From contig NC_035795.1 of the NCBI RefSeq assembly GCF_001653235.2, positions 3,107,001-3,171,000 of the forward strand: 64,000 bases of DNA, in the 5' to 3' direction. This document shows positions 43,199-54,520 of this stretch, piece by piece. Both the position numbers and the translations under genes were made by a program. Origin of the DNA: Pochonia chlamydosporia 170 (Eukaryota > Ascomycota > Sordariomycetes > Hypocreales > Clavicipitaceae). The notes under the pieces were generated by a model, which did not search any database, was not told the origin of the DNA, and saw only the letters and a program-made list of their open reading frames with translations. Numbering within the stretch: the stretch's first letter is position 1; the number at the start of each line of letters is the position of its first letter.

Positions 43199-43294
43199 TA
43201 ACCGGGACAGGGATCGAACTTGCATCTCCTGACTGCTAAAGATACTATAGTAATACTTGCAGCCAGACGCTCTACCAGTTGAACTACCCAGTTA
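43199..43294 (-). tRNA. tRNA-Cys(GCA)-like gene with intron, copy 3
   Basis: The minus strand starts TAACTGG and ends CCGGTTA (seven pairs, one wobble). The D-arm is GTTCAACTGGTAGAGC, the anticodon stem TCTGG/TCAGG, the T-arm GCAAGTTCGATCCCTGT. C32-T33-G34-C35-A36-A37 gives anticodon GCA (Cys), followed by an insert of about 25 nt. This copy keeps the expected Cys anticodon where the others read ACA. Upstream TTTATAAGGCCGTTTAGTAC matches the flanks of the other copies. Confidence 0.6.
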
Positions 43295-43559
43295 TTAGGT
43301 ATGGTACTAAACGGCCTTATAAACCTCCACCCCATCACCAACACCCTCACCCTCACCATCACAACAAGCTGCGCCGCGGGTATTTTGTCTTACTATGCTC
43401 GCTTGTCAAATAAAAAAAGTAACAGGCTTTCTTTGTCTGATTTACTTGTGCTTGGTAATAGTTTAGATCTCTGAGAGCTTGCACTACCAAATACCTGGGG
43501 CAGAGGAACACAACACATGCAAAGATAACAGACCAGTATAAAATCGGAATCACGACGGA

Positions 43560-45650
43560 CCCAGTTTCCTTTCTTAAAAGAGTTCCTAAGTTGTGGCTGA
43601 TTTAACCTAAGCAGTTCCTAAGCCTTAGTAAGTTACTCTAAGTAGCCTCTAAGCTGCTAGAGCTACCCTAAGTATCTCCTAGAGTTTTCTTAAGCTACTT
43701 GCTATTAATAATATTATTATACTCTCTTTAACGTGAGTGCATAACGAGTGGGCTAACATAACGAGTAGGCTACTTAATACTACCTTCTCGCAAAGATTCT
43801 ACAAAAAAATAACTATAACATAGAAAACCAATTAATCTTTACTATAATCCTCTTTATTAGATATTTCTATATTAATCTAATAAGTATAACGTGAGTGCAT
43901 AGTGAGTGCCACAGCATAGCAAGTGCCACACTCGCACTCTCACCTAAAATACTAGTTTTATATCCCTGTAAAAAATTCGCTCTAATGTCTAGTGTCGGTC
44001 TGTAGATGTTACCGGGCTGTTAGAGTCGCTCTGAATCTAATAAAACAAGCTGGGCAGCCGGTTTAAGCTTGCAAGTAAATACGGTAGTTATTTAGTAGGC
44101 GGCATTTAGAATAGTAGTGCACCTAATACGAGATTCTTTATTTAATCTAGGGACAAAAAGCGGTTGCTTGTCTTTAATTAGCCACCTATAAAGCATTTCT
44201 TGTGACTTTTAATACTTATAGAGTGGCTTACATATTACTCTAAAGGCTTTTTTGTCCTTTTATACTTCAAACTCAGTTAACAGTAGGGCTATAGGCCTGT
44301 ATTCCGCACTTATGCCCTTATTAGGAAAGCAGGGTTTATATCCGCCTACTGCTAAAGACACCTGTTACCTTTTTGGGTATATATTGCCTGCAATTTGCAG
44401 TTCTGGCGAACTGCTATCTCCTAATATAAGCATACCTGTTAATGTTTGTATAATATTACCTATAACGCTTTATAGTATACTATAACCTATACTCTTTGTT
44501 GTTTTACAGTTATAAGCTTATGTGGGACACAGCGGCTAGGAATAAATCTTATTGCCTATGCACTAGTTGGTATTAAGGAGCTTAATTGTACCTGTCTTAA
44601 ATAATGTATAGACTGTCTACCCAAACGTAGCGGATGCTAAGCCTAACGGCAAGCCTTATAAGGTCTCTAATTGTCTCTAGGAGCAATATGTTTATATTAT
44701 TGTACCAAAAACTTCCTAGCTTTATTAGCTTGTTAAGATTAAAGAGAGTGGTTTTATCGTCTTAACCTAGCCCCACACATAGCTTAGAGCTATGTATATA
44801 TCTTCCAGGGAGCTATACGCAAGATACTACTTCTTAACGTGAACTAGGATAAAATCGCAAGGAAATGTACTTAACTCCCTAGCCGCCTTAAAGACGTAAC
44901 TTGAGCAACTGGACATGTCTTATATTCCATTTAAATATCTGTGACATAGTGTTCTTAGATACTTTGGTATGCTGTGTGAAGTTATTTCTATTAAAACGAC
45001 TTTCAAGATCATCTAATATGGCGCTATTAATTAGTTTATTAAAATTGTTAAATATTTTAAGGCTATATGACTGTTAAGACATTAGGATCTCTGATTTAGC
45101 TGGGGTAATACTATTTAACTCACGCAAGTACACCTTATTCGTCACTTGCCCCGCGGAATGTCCCGCATGCATGTATCCCCGCTTTAGGCGGCTGCATGAG
45201 CTCTTAAGCTTTGGATTGTATGAAACCGGCTTGTCAGAGGGCACGTCCTTGATCAAGTACACATCTGGTTTGTAAGAAATTGGCTACGCCCACCCGGATA
45301 CTCAGTCACAGCAAGTGAGGCGCTTAGTTCTTATAAGCGTGTTATCATATCCCACTTTATCCTCTGGAAAAAATGTGTCAAGACCAAGGATAATATAATG
45401 TATTCCCCCTACTAAAGTGTTGATATAAAACTACTTGGTGAATATCTTCCGGCTACAATTCCATGACCTAGCCTTGGGTTCTTGCCAACGAGAGTCAGAA
45501 GCCCTAGAAAATGCAAGTGTCGTAAAAAGCAACAGCTTCGAGGCAACTCTATATAACCAGTTGACGAAATTCCCCTATAGATAGCTTCAATCAAGGAACA
45601 AGTCCGCAGCACAATCGATTCATATGGTGTCAACCCTCACAGATGTACTG
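43560..45650. mobile_element. TA-rich decayed repeat/transposon island
   Basis: About 2 kb of TA-rich, stop-rich sequence with no usable frame. Features: a CCTAAG-rich stretch at 43575-43690; the adjacent direct repeat CATAACGAGTGGGCTAA / CATAACGAGTAGGCTAC near 43741-43775; and AACGTGAGTGCAT recurring at about 43729 and 43888. Composition fits a RIP-mutated element. I cannot name its class or ends. Confidence 0.4.
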
Positions 45651-45816
45651 TGAAGACCACCGCTGAACCAAGCTTTGGCTTTAACCACGGGATGTAGCGC
45701 TGTCATGATCCCACTGAATGAGCGTCTTGTCCTAATTTTCTCTATCAGCTTTATTGCATTGTATGGGTAACATTGTGCTCTCCGGCTCATCGTCCTTTTA
45801 TTCCTGCAATACTCAC

Positions 45817-47562
45817 TTAGTGATAGAGATCTCCATGATCTCGCTTAATCGCATCAGCGCCCTTCTCGGCAACCATGTAAACCGAATTCTGAATTCTGCA
45901 GTCCGGAATGACAGGAATAACAGACGCATCAATAACCCGAAGATTCTTCACACCATGAACCTTGAGGTTCGGATCCACTACACCCTGCTGGATACTCTTA
46001 GACAAACGAGCAGTACCACAGGGATGGAAAGACGTTTGGCAACGATCTAGAACAGTCCTCTTCATAGCCTCGTCATCATGAAGTGGCATCTCCCAAGGAT
46101 ATTCGTCCTCAACAATATCCTTAAATCCCTCGCCATTTTTAAGAACGTCATAGGAGAACCTAATGCCTTCTCGTACAGCAATAATATCCAAGTCGTTATT
46201 AAAATAGTTCAGATTGATATTAGCCTGCTGCAGAGGATCAGCGCTGTTCAGTGTCACCTCGCCCCCCTCAGAGACCGGCCGAACAAGATCCACCATAACA
46301 GTCATATAGCTACCCTTTCCAGGATGTGGAAAGTGCCACTGGAACGCACTGCCAAAGAGGGGGATAAAGTCGAGTTCGAAATGAGGTTGACCATAAGGGC
46401 AAAATGGGTCTTTGCCCCCATTTGCATTCTTTGCCTTGCGATATTCGGGTGACTTCTCCAAGTATTTATCGATGCGAGGAAACCCGATCATCTCGAGGAA
46501 AGGGGACCCCATTGGTCCAGCGTGACGACCTTTAGAATAAGCGGACAAGACTTGGTCCTGCAAAGGACCTTTCCGCAAGACGTGATTGTCCATGGAGAAA
46601 CTATCCTTGATTCGGAGGCAAAACGGAACACCTGGATGGTCCAATAGATGTTGGCCGACATGACGAGAATCAACCAATAGAGGGATGTTATGCTTGGCTA
46701 GCTCGGGTGCAGGTCCTATACCACTAAGCATTAAGAGCTTGGGGGTTTCGAAAACACCTTCCGAGACAATGACCTCGCGCGTAGCATAGAAGCTGAGTTC
46801 TTGTCCAGATGCGCTAATCACAGTTACACCCTTGGCAGTGCGGTCGGCGTCATCAATGATGAGAGTCTTGGAGTGAACGTGAGGCAAGATTGTAATGTTG
46901 GTCTTGTTTGCGACGGCGAGGAAGCTACCAGATCGACGACCCTTGTATATGGTATTGACGCTGTGGACCAGACCACGCATCTCCCCATCGAAGATGTTTT
47001 CCGAGACTGGTTCCCCTGTAGATTTCCATGCTTTAACGAGAAGATCCCGGAAAGGTGCCATTTCAGGCATTAGCTCCGCATGTGCAATTGGAATAGGGCC
47101 ACCGAGGCCAATCTTCTTCAACTCCTTAGGGTACAGGCCAGCATCGTCATGATAGGTAGCACTCTTTCGAAGGTAGGGAACAAGAGGGCCCCAAGTCCAT
47201 TCCTTACCACCATATTCCTCCCACATGTCAAAGGTGCCTTTGGATCCTGGAACCCATGAAAAATAGTTCAATGAAGAGCTACCGCCGAGAGCTTTTCCGC
47301 GAGTGTTGGGCTTCTCAATACGTTCATAGTCGTCCCGCTTGACCATGGTTGTCTTGTACGCCCAGTCGTACTCGCTGCCTCGGATTTCCATTGCCAACCC
47401 GGGGGTGCGAATTTCTTCATTTTCAATGGAGTTGCCTATGCCAGCTTCGACTACTAGGATTCTTGCATTCGGATTTTCGGCCAGACGAGCAGCAACAATG
47501 TTACCGGCCGTCCCACCGCCAACGACGATGAAGTCAAAACGTGAACCGTCTTTGACAGACAT
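45817..47562 (-). CDS. GMC oxidoreductase (FAD-dependent alcohol oxidase/dehydrogenase)
   Basis: 581-aa single-exon flavoenzyme of the glucose-methanol-choline family, oxidising an unknown alcohol. The ADP-binding motif DFIVVGGGTAGNIVAARL is at residues 10-27. GMC signature 1 is RGKALGGSSSLNYFSWVPG, signature 2 is GVFETPKLLMLSGIGP. The catalytic His is in TSFHPCGTARL, and the second active-site position is occupied by Asn in CRIQNSVYMVAEKGAD. There is no signal peptide, so an intracellular enzyme is expected, unlike secreted aryl-alcohol oxidases. It is the only intact gene between 38 and 49 kb; flanks are repeat-rich. Substrate cannot be inferred. Start at 47562 gives the standard N-terminus. 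Confidence 0.85.
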   Translation of the reverse strand: MSVKDGSRFDFIVVGGGTAGNIVAARLAENPNARILVVEAGIGNSIENEEIRTPGLAMEIRGSEYDWAYKTTMVKRDDYERIEKPNTRGKALGGSSSLNYFSWVPGSKGTFDMWEEYGGKEWTWGPLVPYLRKSATYHDDAGLYPKELKKIGLGGPIPIAHAELMPEMAPFRDLLVKAWKSTGEPVSENIFDGEMRGLVHSVNTIYKGRRSGSFLAVANKTNITILPHVHSKTLIIDDADRTAKGVTVISASGQELSFYATREVIVSEGVFETPKLLMLSGIGPAPELAKHNIPLLVDSRHVGQHLLDHPGVPFCLRIKDSFSMDNHVLRKGPLQDQVLSAYSKGRHAGPMGSPFLEMIGFPRIDKYLEKSPEYRKAKNANGGKDPFCPYGQPHFELDFIPLFGSAFQWHFPHPGKGSYMTVMVDLVRPVSEGGEVTLNSADPLQQANINLNYFNNDLDIIAVREGIRFSYDVLKNGEGFKDIVEDEYPWEMPLHDDEAMKRTVLDRCQTSFHPCGTARLSKSIQQGVVDPNLKVHGVKNLRVIDASVIPVIPDCRIQNSVYMVAEKGADAIKRDHGDLYH

Positions 47563-49244
47563 GGGGACGAAGTAGTGAATAAAGGTGTAGGTTTATGAAA
47601 GAGATGTACGTGTCAGGTATTCTCGTGTTGAAAATGTGAAAACCGTGAGAGTCGGGCCAGGGCTTATATAGGCGAAATATGAGAGCGGTGGTTGCTTGAA
47701 ACCTGGAATGCAGATATGGAACCGTAATGCCACCAAAGGATGATTGTCACTTCGGCAAATACAATACTCAAGCATGATATTGGGTTAACTGGAGCAAACT
47801 GGCTCAATTAGAGTTTCAATCTGGATAGGTTATAGCATGTTTCGCGCAGAAATTATTGGCCCTCTAGATGTACCTATAAGGGTAACACCAATTGACCCCC
47901 GGGAAAGCCTGGTATCCTACGAGCACGTTCATGTAATTCACGTCCTTTCCTCCATGAAGACAGCTGTGCCGTGGTGATAAAGCGATTGGTTGCTGCTGTG
48001 GCATTGGCACTCGATGCAGGGATCGGCGCGTAACCAGATTTGGCGCTATGGGATTCTCCGTGAAGTTGCAAGTGCCGAGTAACCCGGACACGGTGTGAGA
48101 AAAGTTCAGCCCGAACTTACATGCAGATGATATTCCACCAGCGAGGGCTAATGTGGGCCACGGGAGAGCACTAGACGCAAGGGCTCGAGAGGACATCTGG
48201 AAGTTTAAAAGCTCTAACCCTGGTTCACGCTGTAGTTGGCGGACTATCTCTTGGGCTGCCACAAGGCCAGTGGAGCGGCCTTCCCGTATAGGAACCCTCC
48301 TGGGGGGGAGAACGGCCCTTCAAATCCTGAATGACCGTCAAGTATAGTCGCACAGTTGTTTATTGTGACATAGGCCAAAGCCACTGTGTATTACTCCTAC
48401 TGCCAATACCTTGCATTTGGTGTCGTGTACTAGCAGCTTTACGTATCTTTATTTCATTTAATGTTGGGTTAGATGCCGGTGGAACTGCCTCTCCACTGGC
48501 CCTAAGGCTGCCCAGAGCATTGAAGCTACCAGACTGCTTCCTGTTGGCAGAGAGTAAATTGTGAGCTGTTAGTTCCATCAGCTGGTCCTGTGGAAATATG
48601 AAGACCTTCAAAGTTGCCGGTTGGTCGACTTGTCCGGCCCCATCTGCCAGCAGGTGGGTCCATGGTAGACGAAACGTCCATTGGCTGTATAGTATTGCCT
48701 AATTAGTGAAGCTCCCAGCCTCTTTAGCGCTATCACATATCACATCACAACATGGAACATTGAAGCTATCAAAGTGGAGATGGGCCGTTATACGCGCTAA
48801 AATCGCAAGATCAGATCGCTAGTTAATGGCCGTTGTGCGAGGGGCAGGGTGTGTGTTGCCGGGTTGTAACCTGTTTAACCGTTCCAGATTTTGAGTTCGT
48901 CGAGGCACGGTGCCAGAATTTGTAACAGTGCTGCCACTACGGAGTATGTCACCATGGGTAACAGGGGAGGCAACTTGGGTTCAATGTTCCATGTCGGAGC
49001 CAGCACCGTGCCGGCGGCGTACCAATGTCCCTGCAGAGCCTACCACTGGGGACAGTTCACGTGCCGTCTGGTCAAGTGTCCTTTCTTCCTTGCTGCGGCT
49101 AGTTCAGATCCCCAAGTAGGCGAGGCTCGCAGATATTTCGCGAATACTTCGGCTTTTGCAAAAAATACAGAAACGCATAAAAGGGAACATAACAGACGCC
49201 AGGATCATAGTGATGTTATAATATAAGAATGCTGCTAAAATCTA
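47563..49244. other. Gene-free spacer
   Basis: A minus-strand frame at 47864-48262 (132 codons) and a few shorter ones exist, but none shows a domain or plausible gene structure. Likely includes the promoter of the GMC gene (47563-48200). Confidence 0.45.
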
Positions 49245-51039
49245 TCAAACGCCATGTATTGTTGACAGCAACGTATCCGGCGTCCATTCGCCTTCGTACG
49301 TCTCCCTCGAATCCGACGACGACCGACTGAGTAGACGCAGCAAAGTTCTCTCCACACCATGTCGAGCTTCGCTGCTCATCGAGCCCAGTACGTTCGCCAT
49401 GTTCAAGGCGTAGTCGATTTTGGACGCCCGGCTCGACTCCACGGCGAAACTATGAAACAACAAGCCAAAAAGGCCTTCGATAGTGTTGCGCCAAACGTCT
49501 CTATTCTCGTAAAGAAGTTTCTCCAACGATGTAATATCGCCGGAATCCACCGTCTCAGCCGTGTTTGACTCGGCACTAGCGTCTAAGCTACCTGCGTAGT
49601 CTTGCATAGACGCTTGCAGAAACACAGATATAAAGAAGAGGCAGGCTAGTCGCTTATACTCCCTTTCCTGACATTCTTCCGGGCGACTCAACTCCGCTGA
49701 CTCGTGCAGCTGCATATCGGTTTCGATCAATGATACAGCCTGTCGGGTTGAGCTGTTATTGGTGAAGTAGTTCAGATTATTTGATGAGCTGCTCATAAAA
49801 TTGCCGATATCCTGGACAAAGGACAAGAGCCACAAGCATCGAATTCGATGGAGGCTTGTCTCGTCGCTTGGGATACGATCCAAGACGGAGACTGACGGAT
49901 TTAGTATGTCTTGTATTTGGTTGGAGCTGTCAAACCACGACGGTTTGGCCATCAGACTTATCCTGTGGAGAAACTTTGGTCAGCATGCGTGACGGCCAAG
50001 GTCGCAGTCTTGAAGTACTACTTACAGTGAAGCGACTAATCCCAGACGCCAGTTACTCTGCAAGGCCGTGATACCCCCTCTGGCGTCAATCATCCGTTGC
50101 AGTCCGTCTCGATGAATCCTCCATTCTGCTTCGGTTCCCCAGTATCGCTGCAATGATGTGTATTAGCTTCCTGTTGTCTCGATTCTTCCACGTAATCGAC
50201 ATGTCGATCAAGTACAGACCTCATATGTTAACAATCGCAACACAGCTGCGAAGATATCATCGCTTAAGGCAAGGCGTTCATCCTTCATCCAAATCGAGAC
50301 AATTCGCATGGCTTCAGCTTTAAACTTCAGCGCCTCGGTAGACGATCGGTACCCCCGCATTCGGGCGAGATGGGCAGCAGAGTGAGCCATGATGGCATTG
50401 AAGGAGGCCGCATTCGAAAGGTCCAATGGTACCCATACGTCTCTCATGGGATTGAAGTTTCTAGCAAGGTCGTCAAACATCATGGTAGCATAAGTGCTTA
50501 GCCCTGACGACCACGAAGCGATGTTTAGGTTTGTACATTTCAGACTAAAATAGGAGTTGTCGCTTACAGTGATGCAATAGCCTATGGTGCTGTGCCGTCA
50601 GTTTGATAGGGAACCTGTCGAATGGATCCAACTGGCCGGAGCCCAGCGCACGATTCATCCCGGATAAGGCTTGAGACCTAACACTGTTGAATGCGATCAA
50701 GTGATGCTTGTTCTTGGGAGATTTACGCTTGTGTTTTGGAAGCTGTGATCTGGAAATATTGGTAGAGGTTGAGGGTGACTGCGATGAGGATACATCCGGA
50801 TCGACTGAGTCCCCATGGCCAGGTGAGGGTGTGGTGCGCGCAAGCCGCGGTCGAATGGGCAAGTATGATGATGCTGCGCCATGGTCTGACTTTTTCTTGC
50901 TTAGTCTTCGTTGCCGTTGTTTCCAATATTCTCGCATAGCATGGCTACGGACGCCGTCTTGGTTTTGGCTCGTGACGAATGCGAATTGCGTGTTCTTTGA
51001 GCCAGTTGTGCCATCAGTTCCCTTGTCCGACCCGGACAT
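49245..51039 (-). CDS. Fungal_trans_2-type transcription regulator (531 aa, four exons)
   Basis: Exons on the minus strand: 51039-50568, 50503-50220, 50147-50026, 49962-49245; introns 64, 72 and 63 bp, GT-AG, phases consistent. The joins give LTAQHHRLLHH-WLSTYATMM, RLLTYE-RYWGTEAEWR and LVASL-ISLMAKPS. The layout is that of Fungal_trans_2 (PF11951) proteins: a short N-terminus with FAFVTSQ...AMREYWKQRQRR, a Ser/Pro-rich linker, LDPFDRFPIKLTAQHH, and a long helical region ending near the C-terminus. No Zn2Cys6 cluster is present, as in many members, so DNA binding is uncertain. The second donor (GTCTGT) is non-standard. I chose ATG 51039 (MSGSDK) over the upstream in-frame ATG at 51117, whose hydrophobic leader does not fit. 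Confidence 0.75.
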
Positions 51040-52363
51040 TTTGAAAGCCAGGCCAGGGTTGATGGCTTCAGCTCTGATGCCTATTCCGATCGTAAACAAC
51101 AATATGAAGATGTTCAACTTCCAAAGGGTAAAGAACCCTGACTGCTAGGCCAAGCGATGATGGCTAAAGGTTATTGCGACTTAAGGGTCGTCATCTCGCG
51201 TTCGCTGTTGAAAGAAGATCTGACCAAGTAGCTTGGCGGGCACTAAGTTAGAAGAAACATTGAACGGATGGGGTAGAGAAACGATCCCGCAGACCCAGAG
51301 CTGCATGTGAGCAATCAGTGTGAGACAGGGCGGAAGAGTGGCCGCCCCGACATGGCCAGATACGGATATGGCTACGGGATTTTCTTTGCCCTGGAGGGAG
51401 ATCCCTAGAGGGCCTCGTCGAGACCCTATTTTCTGTCTGGGTTGTTCGAGTCTGGTCGGTACACTACATCGCAAGACCCACCATGTCACGCAAGGTACAC
51501 TGTACGTACCTAGGTTGTACCTATCAGGCGTCAAGTTCTGTGTTGGGACCGCTCAATGTTGACGCTGCCAAAAGCGGCGGCAGTTCCCGCCAGATTCGGT
51601 AGGGAGAACATCGCCTCACGGATTCTGTCTGTAGATTTGGCCCACTGTTTAGCCAGCGCCTGCACGTCTAGATGTGCGAGGGCACGCTTAAGTCTTAAAT
51701 ACAACGTACCCTACTGCTGCTACCTAGCTTTATCCTTGTTATTACAGTGCTCGTTACAGTAGGCAGCGCATGTGTAACTCTTTAGAGCTCCTAACCCTTC
51801 TGTTAATGTAAAACGTAATGTAAGCATTAAATATGCTTGTAGTTTTAACTTGCCTAGCAAATACCGGAATGCAAAGGAAAGATAGCAGATAGGGCACTAA
51901 ACTACATGGCATGCTACTCTCGGGTCTAAGACAATCCTTTCATTCATGCTGTAGTATAAGCATTTTACGGATCTAATGGTGGCATTGCGCTTTAACCATT
52001 ACGACGCTGTTTAGCTGCGTTGTTCCACCGCTTGTTGAAAATGATGTGGAGATCGAGGCGAAAGACAGGTATGTCACATTTCACGCCCTAGGATGTGATT
52101 GGCAGTGGACTTGGTCCTTGATTGCAGCTATCCAGAGGGGACTGGAAATTGGTCAATGTTTATAGAGATCCTGATAGTTGCCACAGTGGTTGGTGGCGCC
52201 TAGCGTCATAGGTTCTACATTCATCTGTATTCGTCCAAGTTGCTCCCTGATGATGTTGAGTACAAGCTCTAAATTGAGGTGCTGTATTGTGTGACTCGGG
52301 ACAACATATATCGCGCAGCCATTGGTGCCGCTCGGGTGATTTCTTCCAACCACAAGAATACTT
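51040..52363. other. Spacer with an ankyrin-like relic
   Basis: No supported gene. Plus strand 52020-52072 reads PPLVENDVEIEAKDR, the end of an ankyrin repeat (LLVENGADIEAKD type), preceded by a stop-containing NHYDAV-like segment. 51700-52000 is TA-rich. Probably the remains of another ankyrin gene. Confidence 0.4.
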
Positions 52364-53089
52364 CTAGCCTAGTTCTATCACCTCGACATTGTCATTGACA
52401 AATTGCTTGACCTGCTCCGGCCAGAACGTTGGATAGCGGCCTTTGCCTTCGAGTACCACCATTTCTAGCCTCTCTAGCTGCGTGCCACAATCAGCGAGCA
52501 GGTTTTCTATCCAATGTAATTTTGCAAAGAGTTCCCAATCCGCTTCATCTTCGTCGTCCTGGGAACTGGAATCCGCGCTAGATATGATTATATTGGGTTC
52601 GATTGCTCTGTTAGACGCCTCGTTGAATGAAGAGCAGTCAATATGTAAAATCTTTAGCTCTCTCGTCCGCAACATCGCTTTCTTGGTGAACTCTGCGCCA
52701 CTGGTATTGAACCTGTCCTCGTTACGGAGTTGAAGGCGAATCTTCTGGACGCAAGCCCAGTCAAGACGGCCTTTTACTGCGAGCTGGAGCCGGAAATTCC
52801 AAGGCGAGTAGAAGGTTATAGCCACCTCTCGCAACCGCCTCACACATCGCATTTCCGACATTATTTTCTGGCAACTAGCTTCAAATGGTATGCCATCGCC
52901 CTCGTAAGGTTTGTCCTCGTCGAGAAACAGGTGCTCGGGCTGGTTCGTTGAGACGCCATCTACGATGGCATCGATAGCGATGTACTGCTGGTAGACAAGG
53001 TCACGGATCTCCCTTGGGAGGCGAGTAAAAAAGGGAGAGGCGGCTTGGTCTAGGCATTCGGACTGGAATTTCGAATGTTTTGACAACAT
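52364..53089 (-). CDS. F-box/2EXR-like fungal protein (241 aa)
   Basis: The N-terminal motif SPFFTRLPREIRDLVYQQYI (about residues 18-37) is the short F-box-like/2EXR start common in lineage-expanded fungal proteins. It is followed by NQPEHLFLD, a CQKIMSEMR block and alternating strand-like segments, with an acidic SSQDDEDEADWE loop near 185. No other domain. The start at 53089 is the first ATG in frame; upstream codons lack one. Single exon. Such proteins are numerous and mostly uncharacterised, possibly substrate adaptors. Confidence 0.6.
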   Translation of the reverse strand: MLSKHSKFQSECLDQAASPFFTRLPREIRDLVYQQYIAIDAIVDGVSTNQPEHLFLDEDKPYEGDGIPFEASCQKIMSEMRCVRRLREVAITFYSPWNFRLQLAVKGRLDWACVQKIRLQLRNEDRFNTSGAEFTKKAMLRTRELKILHIDCSSFNEASNRAIEPNIIISSADSSSQDDEDEADWELFAKLHWIENLLADCGTQLERLEMVVLEGKGRYPTFWPEQVKQFVNDNVEVIELG

Positions 53090-54520
53090 GTCCGTGGTCA
53101 GGTATATCAAGTTTAAAATGATGCAAGGAGTGTGACAGCAGCATGATGATTGTGTTTCGATGAAGAGGAGGGGAAGTTTGACGAGAGTCCTGACTCCTGA
53201 TGATGTTGGTCAGAGCAGGCATCAAGGTGGGGTTGTCTGCTCAACAATCCACCCGGGCGGCTCCGGTAGCGGGTCCAAAAGTATTGGCGTAGTTCGCGAC
53301 TTCTCGAAAACCTTGCTCGAACTGAGTTATAGATATCGGCAACATCTTTTACCGTACTTGAGATATTCTTGCCAGTTGCAGAATACGACTCAATTCTCTA
53401 GGTCATCAACCACCAAACAAGGTCAAAGACCTGAGACTTGGAGCCAAAGAGAACCAAATAGACCAACGCACGGAGAAGGTAGCGCAGCAGTCTATCCAAG
53501 CTGCCTACCCTAGTGTCTGTCCCGATCTTTATCAAATGAGTTTTCTACTTGCTCGGTGGAGGCGACACACTTTCCTGGTGGAATGGTCTGATGGTACATG
53601 TGCGCCGCAGAGTTTGGCCGGGTAGGAGGTGGGAGTACATGAGAATTGCCTTCAACGCCAAAATGAGGTAGAAGGGGGATTACGTTGCCCGAGCTCTGCC
53701 AGCGACTTGGCTTACAATCTGTACGTTTTATGCAGCGTGTTACCTATTAATAATTCAGAAGCTCTTCTATTGTCCACTCGTTTTACAGTTAATATATGGA
53801 TCCACAATCCGAATAGTTGCTCTTGTTCACGCGGTAGAATTATAAGCGATGCGCATGTCTTCAGTAAGATACGGTTAACACTAAAGATCCTGAGTGCGGC
53901 GATGTTGTGAATACCGACACTTAAGCGCCGTGGCGTATTGCCCTTGACAATTTATTGGACCACAGTACAGTAAAGCCAGTGAGCATCCCGCTGCCATCGA
54001 ATGTGATGGGAAAAGTACATGTAACCACCGAGTTTGGCTGACCTCATATCCCTTTCACCATTCGCTGTGCAAAATGAGGCGAGCACAGGCTGCATGCTAA
54101 CTACTAGGTACCCAGGTACCTTTCAGCTATCCTCCCTCATTGTCGACTTGTTTGGATTTGGTCCTCTTTGCACCTTCCTGCTCTCTCTTACCTACCAGAC
54201 CCACAGCCTGCCGTTACTTTTTTGGACCTCTGATCTACCAGCTTCGTTTACTTTCACGTCTTAACGCCCATACGCTCTCTGCGGCACTTGGGCGCTGTCT
54301 GACAACCAGAGACCTGGGCTATTTCGTGAGTGAGGTTATATCGAACATCCAACTGTACACGACACGGTTCGGACAAATTGGCCACTCTTGCCTGGTGCCC
54401 AGGGACATGCTGGCACTCTGGCAGCGGAAGAAAGGGTCCTATTATTAAGCTCTTCTGCTACCATTTATTGTGATTTGAGGGCACCAGGATAGCTTCCACA
54501 AAGGCCATTAATACTCCAAT
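53090..54520. other. Gene-free spacer
   Basis: About 1.4 kb with short frames on both strands and no domains. 53750-53900 is mildly TA-rich. It ends at the NLR pseudogene. Confidence 0.45.

Noticed and set aside
43700..45100. Searching the TA-rich island for a transposase or endonuclease
   Set aside because: Every frame is broken by many stops, and no motif could be defended, so only a decayed-element label is given.
47864..48262. 132-codon minus-strand frame upstream of the GMC gene
   Set aside because: No domain, odd composition and no splice structure; probably promoter sequence.
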